A DNA stretch of 64,000 bases from Bacillus sp. 2205SS5-2. Lineage in GTDB: Bacteria; Bacillota; Bacilli; Bacillales; Bacillaceae_K. The stretch spans positions 1 through 64,000 of the forward strand of contig NZ_JAYKTS010000020.1 of NCBI RefSeq assembly GCF_037024155.1, written 5' to 3'. This document shows, piece by piece, positions 17,055 through 26,590 of this stretch (its first letter is position 1; the number at the start of each line of letters is the position of its first letter). Position numbers and translations under genes: made by a program. The notes beneath the pieces were generated by a model, which worked only from the letters and a program-made list of their open reading frames with translations, searched no databases and had not been told where the DNA came from.

Positions 17055-17693
17055 ATGTCCAAAATAGAATCACCAAAAATACCAGTCCATCAAAAAGAAG
17101 CTAACTTCCAAGATATTTATGAAGATGAAGATCCTTACTTAGCAAATTGCCTTATTTCGAACACAACCATCGATTTTGCGGAAGTAGAAAAATTAGTATT
17201 ATCGAAAGTTACCTTTAAAAAGGTGAAACTAGTCAATGGTTTTTTTAACCGAATTGACATGACCGATGTGGTATTTGAAGATTGCGATTTGTCGAATACT
17301 AACTTCTCGGAGGGAATGATTCATCGTGTACAATTTAAAAATTGTAAGATTGTCGGAATGAATGTATCTGAGGCTACGCTGGGAAATGTGTTGTTTGATC
17401 AATGCATTGGGAATATGACTGACTTTGTTGAGGCTAAGTGTAAGCATGTGTTATTTGATCAAACCTCGTTACAGCAAGCAAATTTTTATGGGTGTTATAT
17501 GAAAAAGGTTCGTTTTGTTTCGAGTGATTTAGATGGGGTGAATTTCACTGAAGTTTCACTGAATGGGATTGATCTTAGTACTTGTCGGTTTGACATACTG
17601 CATGTTGATCGAGAGAGTTTAGACGGTTGTCTAGTTTCACGTGAGCAAGCAATAGGCTTCGCTTCCTTGTTGGGTTTACAAGTGAGGTCATGA
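17055..17693 (+). CDS. pentapeptide-repeat protein
   Basis: Protein of 212 residues made of tandem five-residue repeats of the A(D/N)LXX type from about residue 30 to 180 (for example VVFEDCDLSNTNFSEG, LFDQTSLQQANFYG, VRFVSSDLDGVNFTEV). Such repeats fold as a right-handed quadrilateral beta-helix. Length and start resemble Qnr/MfpA-like proteins, some of which mimic DNA and protect gyrase; whether this one does is inference. The C-terminal QAIGFASLLGLQV helix is typical of Qnr-like dimerisation tails. AAAGGGTG lies 6 bases before the ATG. Confidence 0.85.
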   Translation: MSKIESPKIPVHQKEANFQDIYEDEDPYLANCLISNTTIDFAEVEKLVLSKVTFKKVKLVNGFFNRIDMTDVVFEDCDLSNTNFSEGMIHRVQFKNCKIVGMNVSEATLGNVLFDQCIGNMTDFVEAKCKHVLFDQTSLQQANFYGCYMKKVRFVSSDLDGVNFTEVSLNGIDLSTCRFDILHVDRESLDGCLVSREQAIGFASLLGLQVRS

Positions 17694-17749
17694 CAACTTT
17701 GGAGCTTACAATGGGTATGAACTCTGTTTGGATGAAATAAAGCAGGAGG

Positions 17750-17780
17750 AATAAGCTTGGAATTTTCTAGGCTTATTTTT
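17750..17780 (+). terminator. terminator after pentapeptide gene
   Basis: AATAAGCT pairs with GGCTTATT around 12 bases and is followed by TTT. The following 17781-18246 shows no gene or recognisable repeat. Confidence 0.6.
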
Positions 17781-18246
17781 GCTTTCAACAAAGCTAGTGT
17801 TGCGTCTACGATCGTTTTAGATGATCTCATTGGAACTTGTTGTTACTTTATTTTGACTATGTTAAAAACTAGAGTAGCAATTATTAAAAGTTGTATCTTA
17901 CATGGTTTCAGTTTCTAGATCTTCGTTCGATAGACAGTAATTGAAGTAAGAATAAACAATGCTTTTCCTATCCAATGTACACGAAACTTAGGAGATTGCT
18001 ATTCTTTGCGAGAAAAATATGAAGCATTATAAAACTCCTATTTCAGTTGCTTAATTGAACAGGTCACAAAAAACTATTCAGCAAATGGGCTAGTTTGTCG
18101 AATTAGGGGTTGTGTAAATATTGAACATTTGAAATAATTTGTTTTAAGTTAAACGGCAGGGTAACGAAAGGTTGGGAAATTAATCATGTTGGTTTTCGTC
18201 TAATTCTTAAAGGGGCGTAATAATCAAATACAGCTGCTATTTAATA

Positions 18247-18428
18247 GGCTCTTTTCGTATACATTGTTGCTCTTGACACAAAGAAAAAACAGGCAGTAGT
18301 TTTTTTTCGATTGATTTCTTCTTTTTTATCTAGAAATGAAGAATTTTTCATTAGGAAAAGAGCACGAAATCATACAAGTCAAGGGATTCCTTTTTATTCG
18401 AAAAGCCATAATCTTTGTGAAAACAGCC
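18247..18428 (+). repeat. GGCT miniature element type 2, 182 bp
   Basis: Exact 8-bp duplication ATTTAATA at 18239-18246 and 18429-18436. This is the cleanest type-2 copy. Confidence 0.9.
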
Positions 18429-18485
18429 ATTTAATATGAGAACGAACACTAAAATTAATACGGCAACCATTAGGGGGAGAATATA

Positions 18486-18956
18486 TTGGCTATGCACATT
18501 AGAGAAGCCACCAAGAATGATTATGATGTAATTCATCAAATACAAAAACAAGTGCACGAAATTCATACAACGGAAAGACCAGACCATTATAAGATGGCTG
18601 ATATCACGTTAGACAAGGAGTATTTCAACAATTTAATAGATGGAGAAAATACAAAGATATTCTTATTAGAAGAAGACCAAACAATCGCTTATACAATAAT
18701 TACAATAAAAAACTCAAAGGAAAGGCCGATTCTAACTCCAAAGAAGGTTGTTTTTATGGACGATTTTGGTGTCGATATTAAGTACAGAGGAAAAGGGTGG
18801 GGAAAAATATTCTTTGGGAAAATATTGGAGTTCGCAAAGAGCATAGAAGCAGATTCATTAGAATTAGGCGTGTGGGAGTTTAACGAAAATGCTATAAAAT
18901 TTTATGAAACAATGAATTTAAAGACAAAAATGAGGCGGATGGAAATAGATTTATAA
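18486..18956 (+). CDS. GNAT-family N-acetyltransferase
   Basis: Protein of 156 residues. It opens IREATKNDYDVIHQIQKQVHEIH, has the acetyl-CoA motif DIKYRGKGWGKIFFGKI (about 97-113) and ends NENAIKFYETMNLKTKMRRME, a full GNAT layout. TTG 18486 is 7 bases after GGGGGAGA and is the better start; ATG 18492 is the alternative. It is followed by a Nudix gene after about 160 bases. The substrate is unknown. Confidence 0.87.
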   Translation: MAMHIREATKNDYDVIHQIQKQVHEIHTTERPDHYKMADITLDKEYFNNLIDGENTKIFLLEEDQTIAYTIITIKNSKERPILTPKKVVFMDDFGVDIKYRGKGWGKIFFGKILEFAKSIEADSLELGVWEFNENAIKFYETMNLKTKMRRMEIDL

Positions 18957-19118
18957 AACTCTCCTTATTCAAATGAAGGGGGCACATTTGTAAAAAGATA
19001 GGCTTCCATTTTTATGAAAATAATAATTGAGTTAATTGCAATATTTCGAAATAATTGAAAATAAATTGTGGCGCAGTATTACTGATGATGGACTGTATCT
19101 TATTGGGGGGATTGTTTT

Positions 19119-19544
19119 ATGTTTGTAGTAAATGTAGAAGGTGCTATTCACCACGATGGTAAATGGCTTTTAATTCTGAGAAGCGAAAAGGAGGAACACG
19201 CAGGAGGCTCTCTTTCACTAGTTGGCGGCAAGTGTGAAATTGAAGGGGTTTCATCCGATGTTTTAGAAAGGACTTTGAAGCGAGAAATTTATGAAGAAGT
19301 AGGCAGCGAAGTTACAGGGATCAAATATGTAAATAGCTCTTCTTTTGTTACTGATTCAGGCATAAATGTAATTGATATAGTTTTTCTATGCCATCATAAA
19401 TTGGGTGAACCTTACGCAAAAAGCACTGAAGAAGTAGATGATGTAATTTGGATGACTACTTCAGAGATTCTTGCTCATAAGGAATTACCAGAATATTTAA
19501 AGAAAAACATTAGACTAGCAGAGAAAACGTTATTTGATAATTAG
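19119..19544 (+). CDS. Nudix hydrolase
   Basis: Protein of 141 residues. The Nudix box is GGKCEIEG...LKREIYEEVG (about 37-62), slightly longer than usual between the glycines and the REUXEE core. The N-terminal VEGAIHHDGKWLLILRSEKEE strand pair is typical of MutT-like proteins. GGGGGG lies 7 bases before the ATG. The substrate is unknown; both a sanitising and a cofactor-processing role are possible. Confidence 0.88.
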   Translation: MFVVNVEGAIHHDGKWLLILRSEKEEHAGGSLSLVGGKCEIEGVSSDVLERTLKREIYEEVGSEVTGIKYVNSSSFVTDSGINVIDIVFLCHHKLGEPYAKSTEEVDDVIWMTTSEILAHKELPEYLKKNIRLAEKTLFDN

Positions 19545-19850
19545 AATATGAAATATTAGTAATTGATTTTTCATTATAAGTGGCGAATGCAGAGATACGG
19601 ACAGCTGTTTCAGCTTTTCCTTGATTCAATCATTGGACAGTTAAGTTCAATAAGAATGTGGATGTATTTTAGAGATATTTTAGAAAAATTCTATTCTTTT
19701 TTTGTATTGGCTCTTTGTATGAAAAAAGGCATATTTAGGTATCGCCAAATTAGTAAGTTCGCTCCAAGCATATCGGGTTTATACCATTATTGGGGTTGAA
19801 ATTACTTTTTTTATGATAGGCGGTGGCGGCGAGACGTGAGCGCTGCCATC
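19545..19850. other. intergenic stretch without a supported gene
   Basis: A 78-codon frame at 19563-19799 starts at TTG without a ribosome site and has a composition unlike neighbouring genes. A short GC-rich palindrome (GGCGGTGGCGGC...GCTGCCATCG) lies at 19819-19852. I see no feature with function. Confidence 0.3.
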
Positions 19851-20130
19851 GAGTTTTTCTTATACATTGTGGCTATTTCATCATATTTTTGATTAAATCT
19901 TCCATTTCGTTGTTGAATTCCATCAAAAACAGACGGGGATCCAGCTGCTGTAGCTTTGAGGATCGGGTCAAATGACAGCCCGCTACGTGAAGCGAGCTTT
20001 ACGTAGTGGGCTGTCATTTGCCTGTCGCCTCAGGGCAGCCACTTCCGCTTTTAGTAAATTATGCCCGAAGCTAAGTTAAATCATAGATAATAGACTGATA
20101 CGAAAAGTAACAAACTTTGCGAAAACAGCC
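19851..20130 (+). repeat. composite GGCT element with a type-C cassette
   Basis: Type-1 arms flank a single GC-rich cassette (about 19942-20056) that begins CAGCTGCTGTAGCT and contains a strong palindrome: TGACAGCCCGCTACGTGAAG pairs with CTTTACGTAGTGGGCTGTCA. It sits between AACAGACGG and TAAATTATGCCCG, the same host site as in other composites. Confidence 0.85.
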
Positions 20131-20311
20131 TATATTAAAGAATAAGTGAAATGTTTAGTTAGGAGAAAGATGAAAATGCTTGATGGCTGGAGTTAGAAGA
20201 AAAGGAAACAATGTAGGAGGCTACTGAGATATAAAGTCCTATTAAACTATCGGGGGCTTTAATACAGTGCGTACATTATTAAAGTAACTCTAATATCGGG
20301 GGTGTTTTATT

Positions 20312-20599
20312 TTGCAGAAATGCGATAAATGTAAAATTGAATTTAGCTGGAGTAAAATCTATAAATCGTTTGTATGGAAATACAAACCTATTGAGTGTAA
20401 TAACTGTGGAACGGAACACAGAATAACCAAAACTGGGAGATTATCTTTTGTATTATGTACAATTGTACCTTCGCTGATTTTTATGAATGTCCTATCCCCT
20501 TTCGAAAATATCATTCTAACTCTTGTAATAGGGATATTCATACTCATTGTTGGTTCGTTGTTAACACCATTTTTTGTTAAGTATAAGGGGTTATTGTGA
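20312..20599 (+). CDS. CXXC-20-CXXC family membrane protein
   Basis: Protein of 95 residues with CDKC (4-7) and CNNC (29-32) separated by about 20 residues, as in the TIGR04104 family, followed by two membrane helices (about 46-62 and 66-90). The four cysteines probably bind zinc. TTG 20312 follows CGGGGGTG by 7 bases; no ATG fits. The function is not known. It stands alone in a decayed region. Confidence 0.75.
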   Translation: MQKCDKCKIEFSWSKIYKSFVWKYKPIECNNCGTEHRITKTGRLSFVLCTIVPSLIFMNVLSPFENIILTLVIGIFILIVGSLLTPFFVKYKGLL

Positions 20600-20706
20600 G
20601 ATTTCTCACTTAAGCTAACGGTGAAGATAGCTTAAGAACGCACAACTGATCTCCGGCTTTTTTAATATCCCATTAACGGGCAGGTTCATTCAAAAAGGAG
20701 ACTATA

Positions 20707-21265
20707 ATGAAAGAAAGAGAGCGTTATATTGTAATTGGAATAGCAGGCGGCTTTGGAAGTGGCAAAACCACCTTTTGTAGTAATTTGGCAAAGAACTTAG
20801 ACGTAGTAACAGTTCTAACAATATTTACTGATGATTTATTTTTGAGAGGTTAAACCGAAAGTAAATGCTCCTTATTAATGAGAAGGAATATGCTGATTAT
20901 AGCCAACCAACTTCTGTGGATATGGACAGATTAAATACAGATATTAATCATTTTTTATCAACGGAAACTCATGATGTTGTTATAGTTTAGAAATAATGGT
21001 TTTGTGTATTGAGAATTTTTGAGAAAAAATAGATTTGATAATATTTGTTGATTGCCTATTAGATGAGAGATTTGAGAGAAGTTAAAAAGTGATATTAACG
21101 AACAAGCCATTGACGATAGATATCTCGTCAGAATATCTTGATTTAGTGAGGCAAGGCCGTAACGAGTTTGTTGAACCTGCAAAATGACGCGCAGATTTAA
21201 TCTTACATGGTTCTTTTATTTCTAATAAATCCTTAGATATAGTTCGTAATTGGATATTTAATTAA
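20707..21265 (+). pseudogene. uridine-kinase-like P-loop kinase relic
   Basis: It begins with a good start and reads IVIGIAGGFGSGKTTF, a P-loop, then FTDDLFLRG and a stop. Later pieces in other frames include DYSQPTSVDMDRLNTDINHF, RYLVRIS and NEFVEP-like and LILHGSF-like segments, which match the order of motifs in nucleoside/nucleotide kinases. At least four disruptions occur. The gene is dead. The following 21266-21672 shows no gene I can identify. Confidence 0.6.
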
Positions 21266-21672
21266 CAACACAATTTACTTATTCAAGTATCGGGGCTTTA
21301 GCTGAGAATCACACTTTAAATTATCTCGAATTAAAGTCTTCAGGAAATGGGTTCAATTATGAAATCAGAATTGGAGATTCTCATAATGCGAGAATGTCCT
21401 GTTTTATGTTTATAGTCTTTCAAATTAATATTATATCGAATAACCTGGTACATTCGAGCAACGGAATAGGTTTAGCCTTATTGTATCGCTACGACGTCTG
21501 ATTCTGATTCAATTATTAACCTTTCTTTATAACAGAGCCCTTTTTAAGAGGGGATACTTGCTGTTTAAATGCCGATTTTCAAACCTCCACTTTTCTGCAT
21601 CTTCTAAAACTCCTTGCTATCTATCTTTAAATCAATTATTTTTAAGGTATAAAGGAAAAATTAGGTGATAAA

Positions 21673-22233
21673 ATGAGCTTTCATAATCAAACCATCTTAC
21701 CAGCGATTCGTAGTATGAAAGACTTTGATAAGATGTTGGAAACGTCTTATCAATATGGGATTTTTCTCGATTTGCATATTGGGTTGTTGAAGGGTGCATT
21801 TCAGTATGCAAAAGAGCAAAACCGCAAGATGTTTCTACATATTGATTTGATACAGGGCTTACGGAGTGATGAATATGCAACGGATTTTGTCTGTCAGGAA
21901 CTTAGACCTTATGGAATCATTTCCACGAAAAGTAGTGTGATTAAACGAGCTAGGAAAAAGGGAGTACTCGCGACACAGAGGACGTTTATTATTGATTCAA
22001 GTGCCTTAAACCGAAGTGTAGAATTAATCAAAAGCAATGATCCTGATTTTATCGAAGTTCTGCCTGGTGTTGTGCCGAAAATCATTACTCATCTACATCA
22101 GCAAACTGGAAAACCGATTTTTGCGGGTGGGTTAATTCAAACAAAGGATGAGGTCGAAGCGGCTATCGATGCAGGTGCTGTTGCGATAACCACCTCGAAT
22201 CCTGAACTCTGGAAAGTATACGAAGGCAATTGA
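21673..22233 (+). CDS. glpP: glycerol uptake operon antiterminator GlpP
   Basis: RNA-binding antiterminator of 186 residues. With glycerol-3-phosphate bound it lets RNA polymerase read through leader terminators of glp genes. The TIM-barrel-like protein is recognised by ILPAIRSMKDFDKML, FLHIDLIQGL, GIISTKSSVIKRAR, QRTFIIDSSALN, DFIEVLPGVVPKII and PIFAGGLIQTKDEV. TAGGTGA lies 5 bases before the ATG. It precedes glpK with only 48 bases between, without the usual glpF transporter gene. A matching attenuator lies ahead of glpD (23815-23880). Confidence 0.93.
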   Translation: MSFHNQTILPAIRSMKDFDKMLETSYQYGIFLDLHIGLLKGAFQYAKEQNRKMFLHIDLIQGLRSDEYATDFVCQELRPYGIISTKSSVIKRARKKGVLATQRTFIIDSSALNRSVELIKSNDPDFIEVLPGVVPKIITHLHQQTGKPIFAGGLIQTKDEVEAAIDAGAVAITTSNPELWKVYEGN

Positions 22234-22257
22234 ATGGGGTTAAAATGAGAATGTTAA

Positions 22258-23772
<1,515 letters not shown>

Positions 23773-23814
23773 ATTGAAATCATGTTATACTAAAAACAAG
23801 TTAATAGACTGGTA

Positions 23815-23880
23815 GAGAAATGGAGAGACCTTACGACACGATGGAAACACGTCCATCATGTTAGTTATGGTCTCTTTTTG
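23815..23880 (+). promoter_or_regulatory. GlpP-type antitermination leader of glpD
   Basis: GAGACC (23825-23830) pairs with GGTCTC (23869-23874), followed by five T, with an inner GATGG/CCATC stem. This is an intrinsic terminator in the glpD leader. In B. subtilis the glpD leader has the same arrangement and is relieved by GlpP with glycerol-3-phosphate; extension to this organism is inference from position and glpP nearby. Confidence 0.75.
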
Positions 23881-23922
23881 TGTATATATACAGAAAAGGG
23901 AAAAATAAGGGGGATACACTAA

Positions 23923-25581
23923 ATGGCATTTTCAAGTTCGAATCGTAAAGCAATTATCGAAGAACTACAACAGGATAAATATGACCTAATCATCGTCGGT
24001 GGAGGCATCACAGGAGCTGGTATTGCACTAGACGCCGCTTCTAGAGGGATGAAAGTAGCTTTACTCGAAATGCAAGATTTTGCTGCTGGTACATCCAGTC
24101 GATCAACGAAACTTGTACACGGGGGATTGCGATACTTGAAGCAATTCGAAATCAAAATGGTCGCAGATGTGGGGAAAGAACGATCGATCGTTTACGAAAA
24201 TGGCCCTCATGTCACTACACCAGAATGGATGCTACTTCCATTTCATAAAGGAGGTACTTTTGGCCGGTTTTCAACATCGATTGGATTAAAGGTATATGAT
24301 TTTTTAGCCGGAGTCAAAAAATCGGAGCGAAGAAGAATGCTATCTAAAAAGACCACCCTCCAACTTGAACCATTGATTAAACAAGAATCATTAAAAGGGG
24401 GGGGGTATTATGTGGAATATCGCACGGATGATGCTCGGTTGACGATCGAGGTGATGAAAGCGGCCGAAGCTTTTGGTGCAAAGGTGATTAATTATGTAAA
24501 AGCGGAGAAGTTTCTCTATGAAAAAGAAAGGGTTGTTGGGGTAGAAGGGAAAGATATGATCTCTGGAGACTCATTGACCATTAGTGGTACGAAAGTGGTC
24601 AATGCCACTGGACCATGGGTGGATGAGATGCGGGATAAAGACACAAGTCGCAACAATAAAAAACTCCGGTTAACAAAAGGGGTTCACCTCGTCTTTAGCT
24701 CAGAAAAATTCCCTTTGCAACAAGCCGTGTATTTCGATACGCCAGATGGACGAATGGTTTTTGCCATACCTCGTGATGGAAAAACCTATGTGGGAACGAC
24801 TGATACGTTTTTTGATTACAATAAAGCTCATCCGAAAATGACGGAAAGCGACCGTGCGTATATTTTAGAAAGCATTGCTTATATGTTTCCGAGTATGGAT
24901 CTTTCTGAAGAAGATGTTGAATCGAGTTGGGCAGGAATTCGACCGCTGATTTATGAAGAAGGGAAAGATCCTTCAGAAATTTCACGAAAAGACGAAGTGT
25001 GGGAGCATGATAGTGGTTTAATCACCATCGCTGGAGGTAAGCTTACTGGTTACCGGAAAATGGCTCAACAGGTTGTCGATTTAGTCGTAGACCGATTACA
25101 GCAAAGTGAAGGCTCGTCCTTTTCTTCATCGAAGACAAAAGACCTTCCTATTTCAGGTGGTGATGTGGGAGGTTCTAAAGGGTTTGATCGGTTTATTCAA
25201 CATAAAGCAAAAGAAGCGGTGAGTGTTGGATTATCGTCTGAGGTCGGTCGGAAATTAACAAGAATGTACGGGAAAAATGTTCAACATATTTATGATCTTG
25301 TAAAGACATATGAAAAAAGGGATGGAGACAAGACGCTACCTCCGGCTATTTACGCTCAAGTTGTCTACGCCGTACAAAATGAAATGGCCTATACCCCTGC
25401 TGACTTCTTTATTCGCCGGACAGGAGCTTTATTTTTCGATATTGATTGGGTGAGGCAGTGGAAAGAGCCTGTCATGAACGTGATGAATGAATTATTGGCT
25501 TGGACGACCGACCAATATAAAGAATATGAAGCTGAATTAAATAAAGAACTGGTCGATGCGGTTGAACCTGCGGTAGAATGA
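23923..25581 (+). CDS. glpD: aerobic glycerol-3-phosphate dehydrogenase
   Basis: FAD enzyme of 552 residues that oxidises glycerol-3-phosphate to dihydroxyacetone phosphate and passes electrons to the quinone pool at the membrane. The dinucleotide fold [19 protein letters not shown] (21-39) is followed by [17 protein letters not shown], the glp signature. The C-terminal DAO_C-like domain is complete. GGGGGATAC precedes the ATG. Expression is likely to require GlpP read-through of the leader hairpin. The lipase gene starts 19 bases after the stop, so the two are probably co-transcribed. Confidence 0.96.
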   Translation: MAFSSSNRKAIIEELQQDKYDLIIVGGGITGAGIALDAASRGMKVALLEMQDFAAGTSSRSTKLVHGGLRYLKQFEIKMVADVGKERSIVYENGPHVTTPEWMLLPFHKGGTFGRFSTSIGLKVYDFLAGVKKSERRRMLSKKTTLQLEPLIKQESLKGGGYYVEYRTDDARLTIEVMKAAEAFGAKVINYVKAEKFLYEKERVVGVEGKDMISGDSLTISGTKVVNATGPWVDEMRDKDTSRNNKKLRLTKGVHLVFSSEKFPLQQAVYFDTPDGRMVFAIPRDGKTYVGTTDTFFDYNKAHPKMTESDRAYILESIAYMFPSMDLSEEDVESSWAGIRPLIYEEGKDPSEISRKDEVWEHDSGLITIAGGKLTGYRKMAQQVVDLVVDRLQQSEGSSFSSSKTKDLPISGGDVGGSKGFDRFIQHKAKEAVSVGLSSEVGRKLTRMYGKNVQHIYDLVKTYEKRDGDKTLPPAIYAQVVYAVQNEMAYTPADFFIRRTGALFFDIDWVRQWKEPVMNVMNELLAWTTDQYKEYEAELNKELVDAVEPAVE

Positions 25582-25600
25582 AGGAAAAGGGGGAGAGCCG

Positions 25601-26542
25601 ATGAATGAGAGTGTAGGGTATTTACGTACGGGAGATGGGAATGAGCTTTTTACGGTCGAATGGAAAGAGGAAGACCGTCAACCGAAAGCAGTAATTCAGC
25701 TTGCCCATGGCATGGCGGAACATATTATGCGCTATCAAGAGTTTTCCGAGTATTTAGTGAAACGGGGAATTTTTGTTATCGGTCATGATCATCGAGGCCA
25801 CGGGAGAACGGCAGAAAAAAACGGCAGTGTTGGCTATTTTTCTGATGAAGAAGGCTTTGAACGTGTCGTGGATGACCTTCACGAAGTTAATGCGTTTGTT
25901 CGCAGTCAATATCACGGGGTTCCACTCTTTTTATTTGGTCATAGTATGGGCTCATTTATTGTGAGGCGGTATATTCAACGCTATTCAGAACCGTTACAAG
26001 GAGTGATCTTGTCTGGTACCGGTGATTATTCCCCGTTTATGGGTCGTGCTGGAAAGCTCATTGCAAATAGAATTGGGAAGAAAAAGGGGATGAAAACTGC
26101 AAGTTCGCTGTTAGATAAGCTTTCGTTTGGGAAATTCAATCAAAATTTTTCACCTGCGAACACCCCGTTTGACTGGCTATCACGAGACGAAGAAGCTGTC
26201 CAAGATTATATCGTTGATCCTTATTGTGGAAGAGTTTCGTCAGCGGGAATGTTTATTGATCTTCTAACAGGATTGAGTAGAATTCATGATGAGAATGAAG
26301 TAAAAAAGATACCGAGAGACGTTCCCTTCTTATTTATTAGTGGGGATCAAGATCCTGTTGGTCGAGGAACTAAGGGCGTGCAAAAGGTCATCAATCAAAT
26401 GCAACGGTATAGTGAATATGATATTGTTTCACGTTTTTATTCAGACGGTCGTCACGAAATGCTAAATGAAATTAATCGAGAAGAGGTTTTTCAAGATATT
26501 GTTTACTGGATCGAAAATAGGTTAAATCAATCGAATAAATAA
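25601..26542 (+). CDS. monoacylglycerol lipase / lysophospholipase-like hydrolase
   Basis: Alpha/beta hydrolase of 313 residues in the serine aminopeptidase S33 (hydrolase_4) group, like PldB and bacterial monoacylglycerol lipases. The oxyanion/start motif AHGMAEHIMRYQEF, HDHRGHGRT, the nucleophile Ser115 in FGHSMGSF, the acid in SGDQDPVG and the final His in DGRHEML are all present. There is no signal peptide. It lies 19 bases after glpD, with AAAGGGGGAG as ribosome site. Glycerol released from monoacylglycerols would feed glpK/glpD; that link is inferred from position. Confidence 0.88.
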   Translation: MNESVGYLRTGDGNELFTVEWKEEDRQPKAVIQLAHGMAEHIMRYQEFSEYLVKRGIFVIGHDHRGHGRTAEKNGSVGYFSDEEGFERVVDDLHEVNAFVRSQYHGVPLFLFGHSMGSFIVRRYIQRYSEPLQGVILSGTGDYSPFMGRAGKLIANRIGKKKGMKTASSLLDKLSFGKFNQNFSPANTPFDWLSRDEEAVQDYIVDPYCGRVSSAGMFIDLLTGLSRIHDENEVKKIPRDVPFLFISGDQDPVGRGTKGVQKVINQMQRYSEYDIVSRFYSDGRHEMLNEINREEVFQDIVYWIENRLNQSNK

Positions 26543-26549
26543 AGGATTT

Positions 26550-26589
26550 CCCCCCTTTATAGCTAATTAAAGCTAAAAGGGGGTTTTTT
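26550..26589 (+). terminator. terminator whose 3' arm is the next gene's ribosome site
   Basis: CCCCCTTT(A)TAGCT pairs with AGCTAAAAGGGGG, 13 pairs with one bulged A, followed by six T and, one base later, the ATG of the acylase gene. The GGGGG of the 3' arm is the only candidate Shine-Dalgarno sequence for that gene. Confidence 0.8.
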
Positions 26590-26590
26590 A

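Noticed and set aside
19563-19799. 78-codon frame
   Set aside because: TTG start without ribosome site, composition unlike genes nearby, no recognisable motif.
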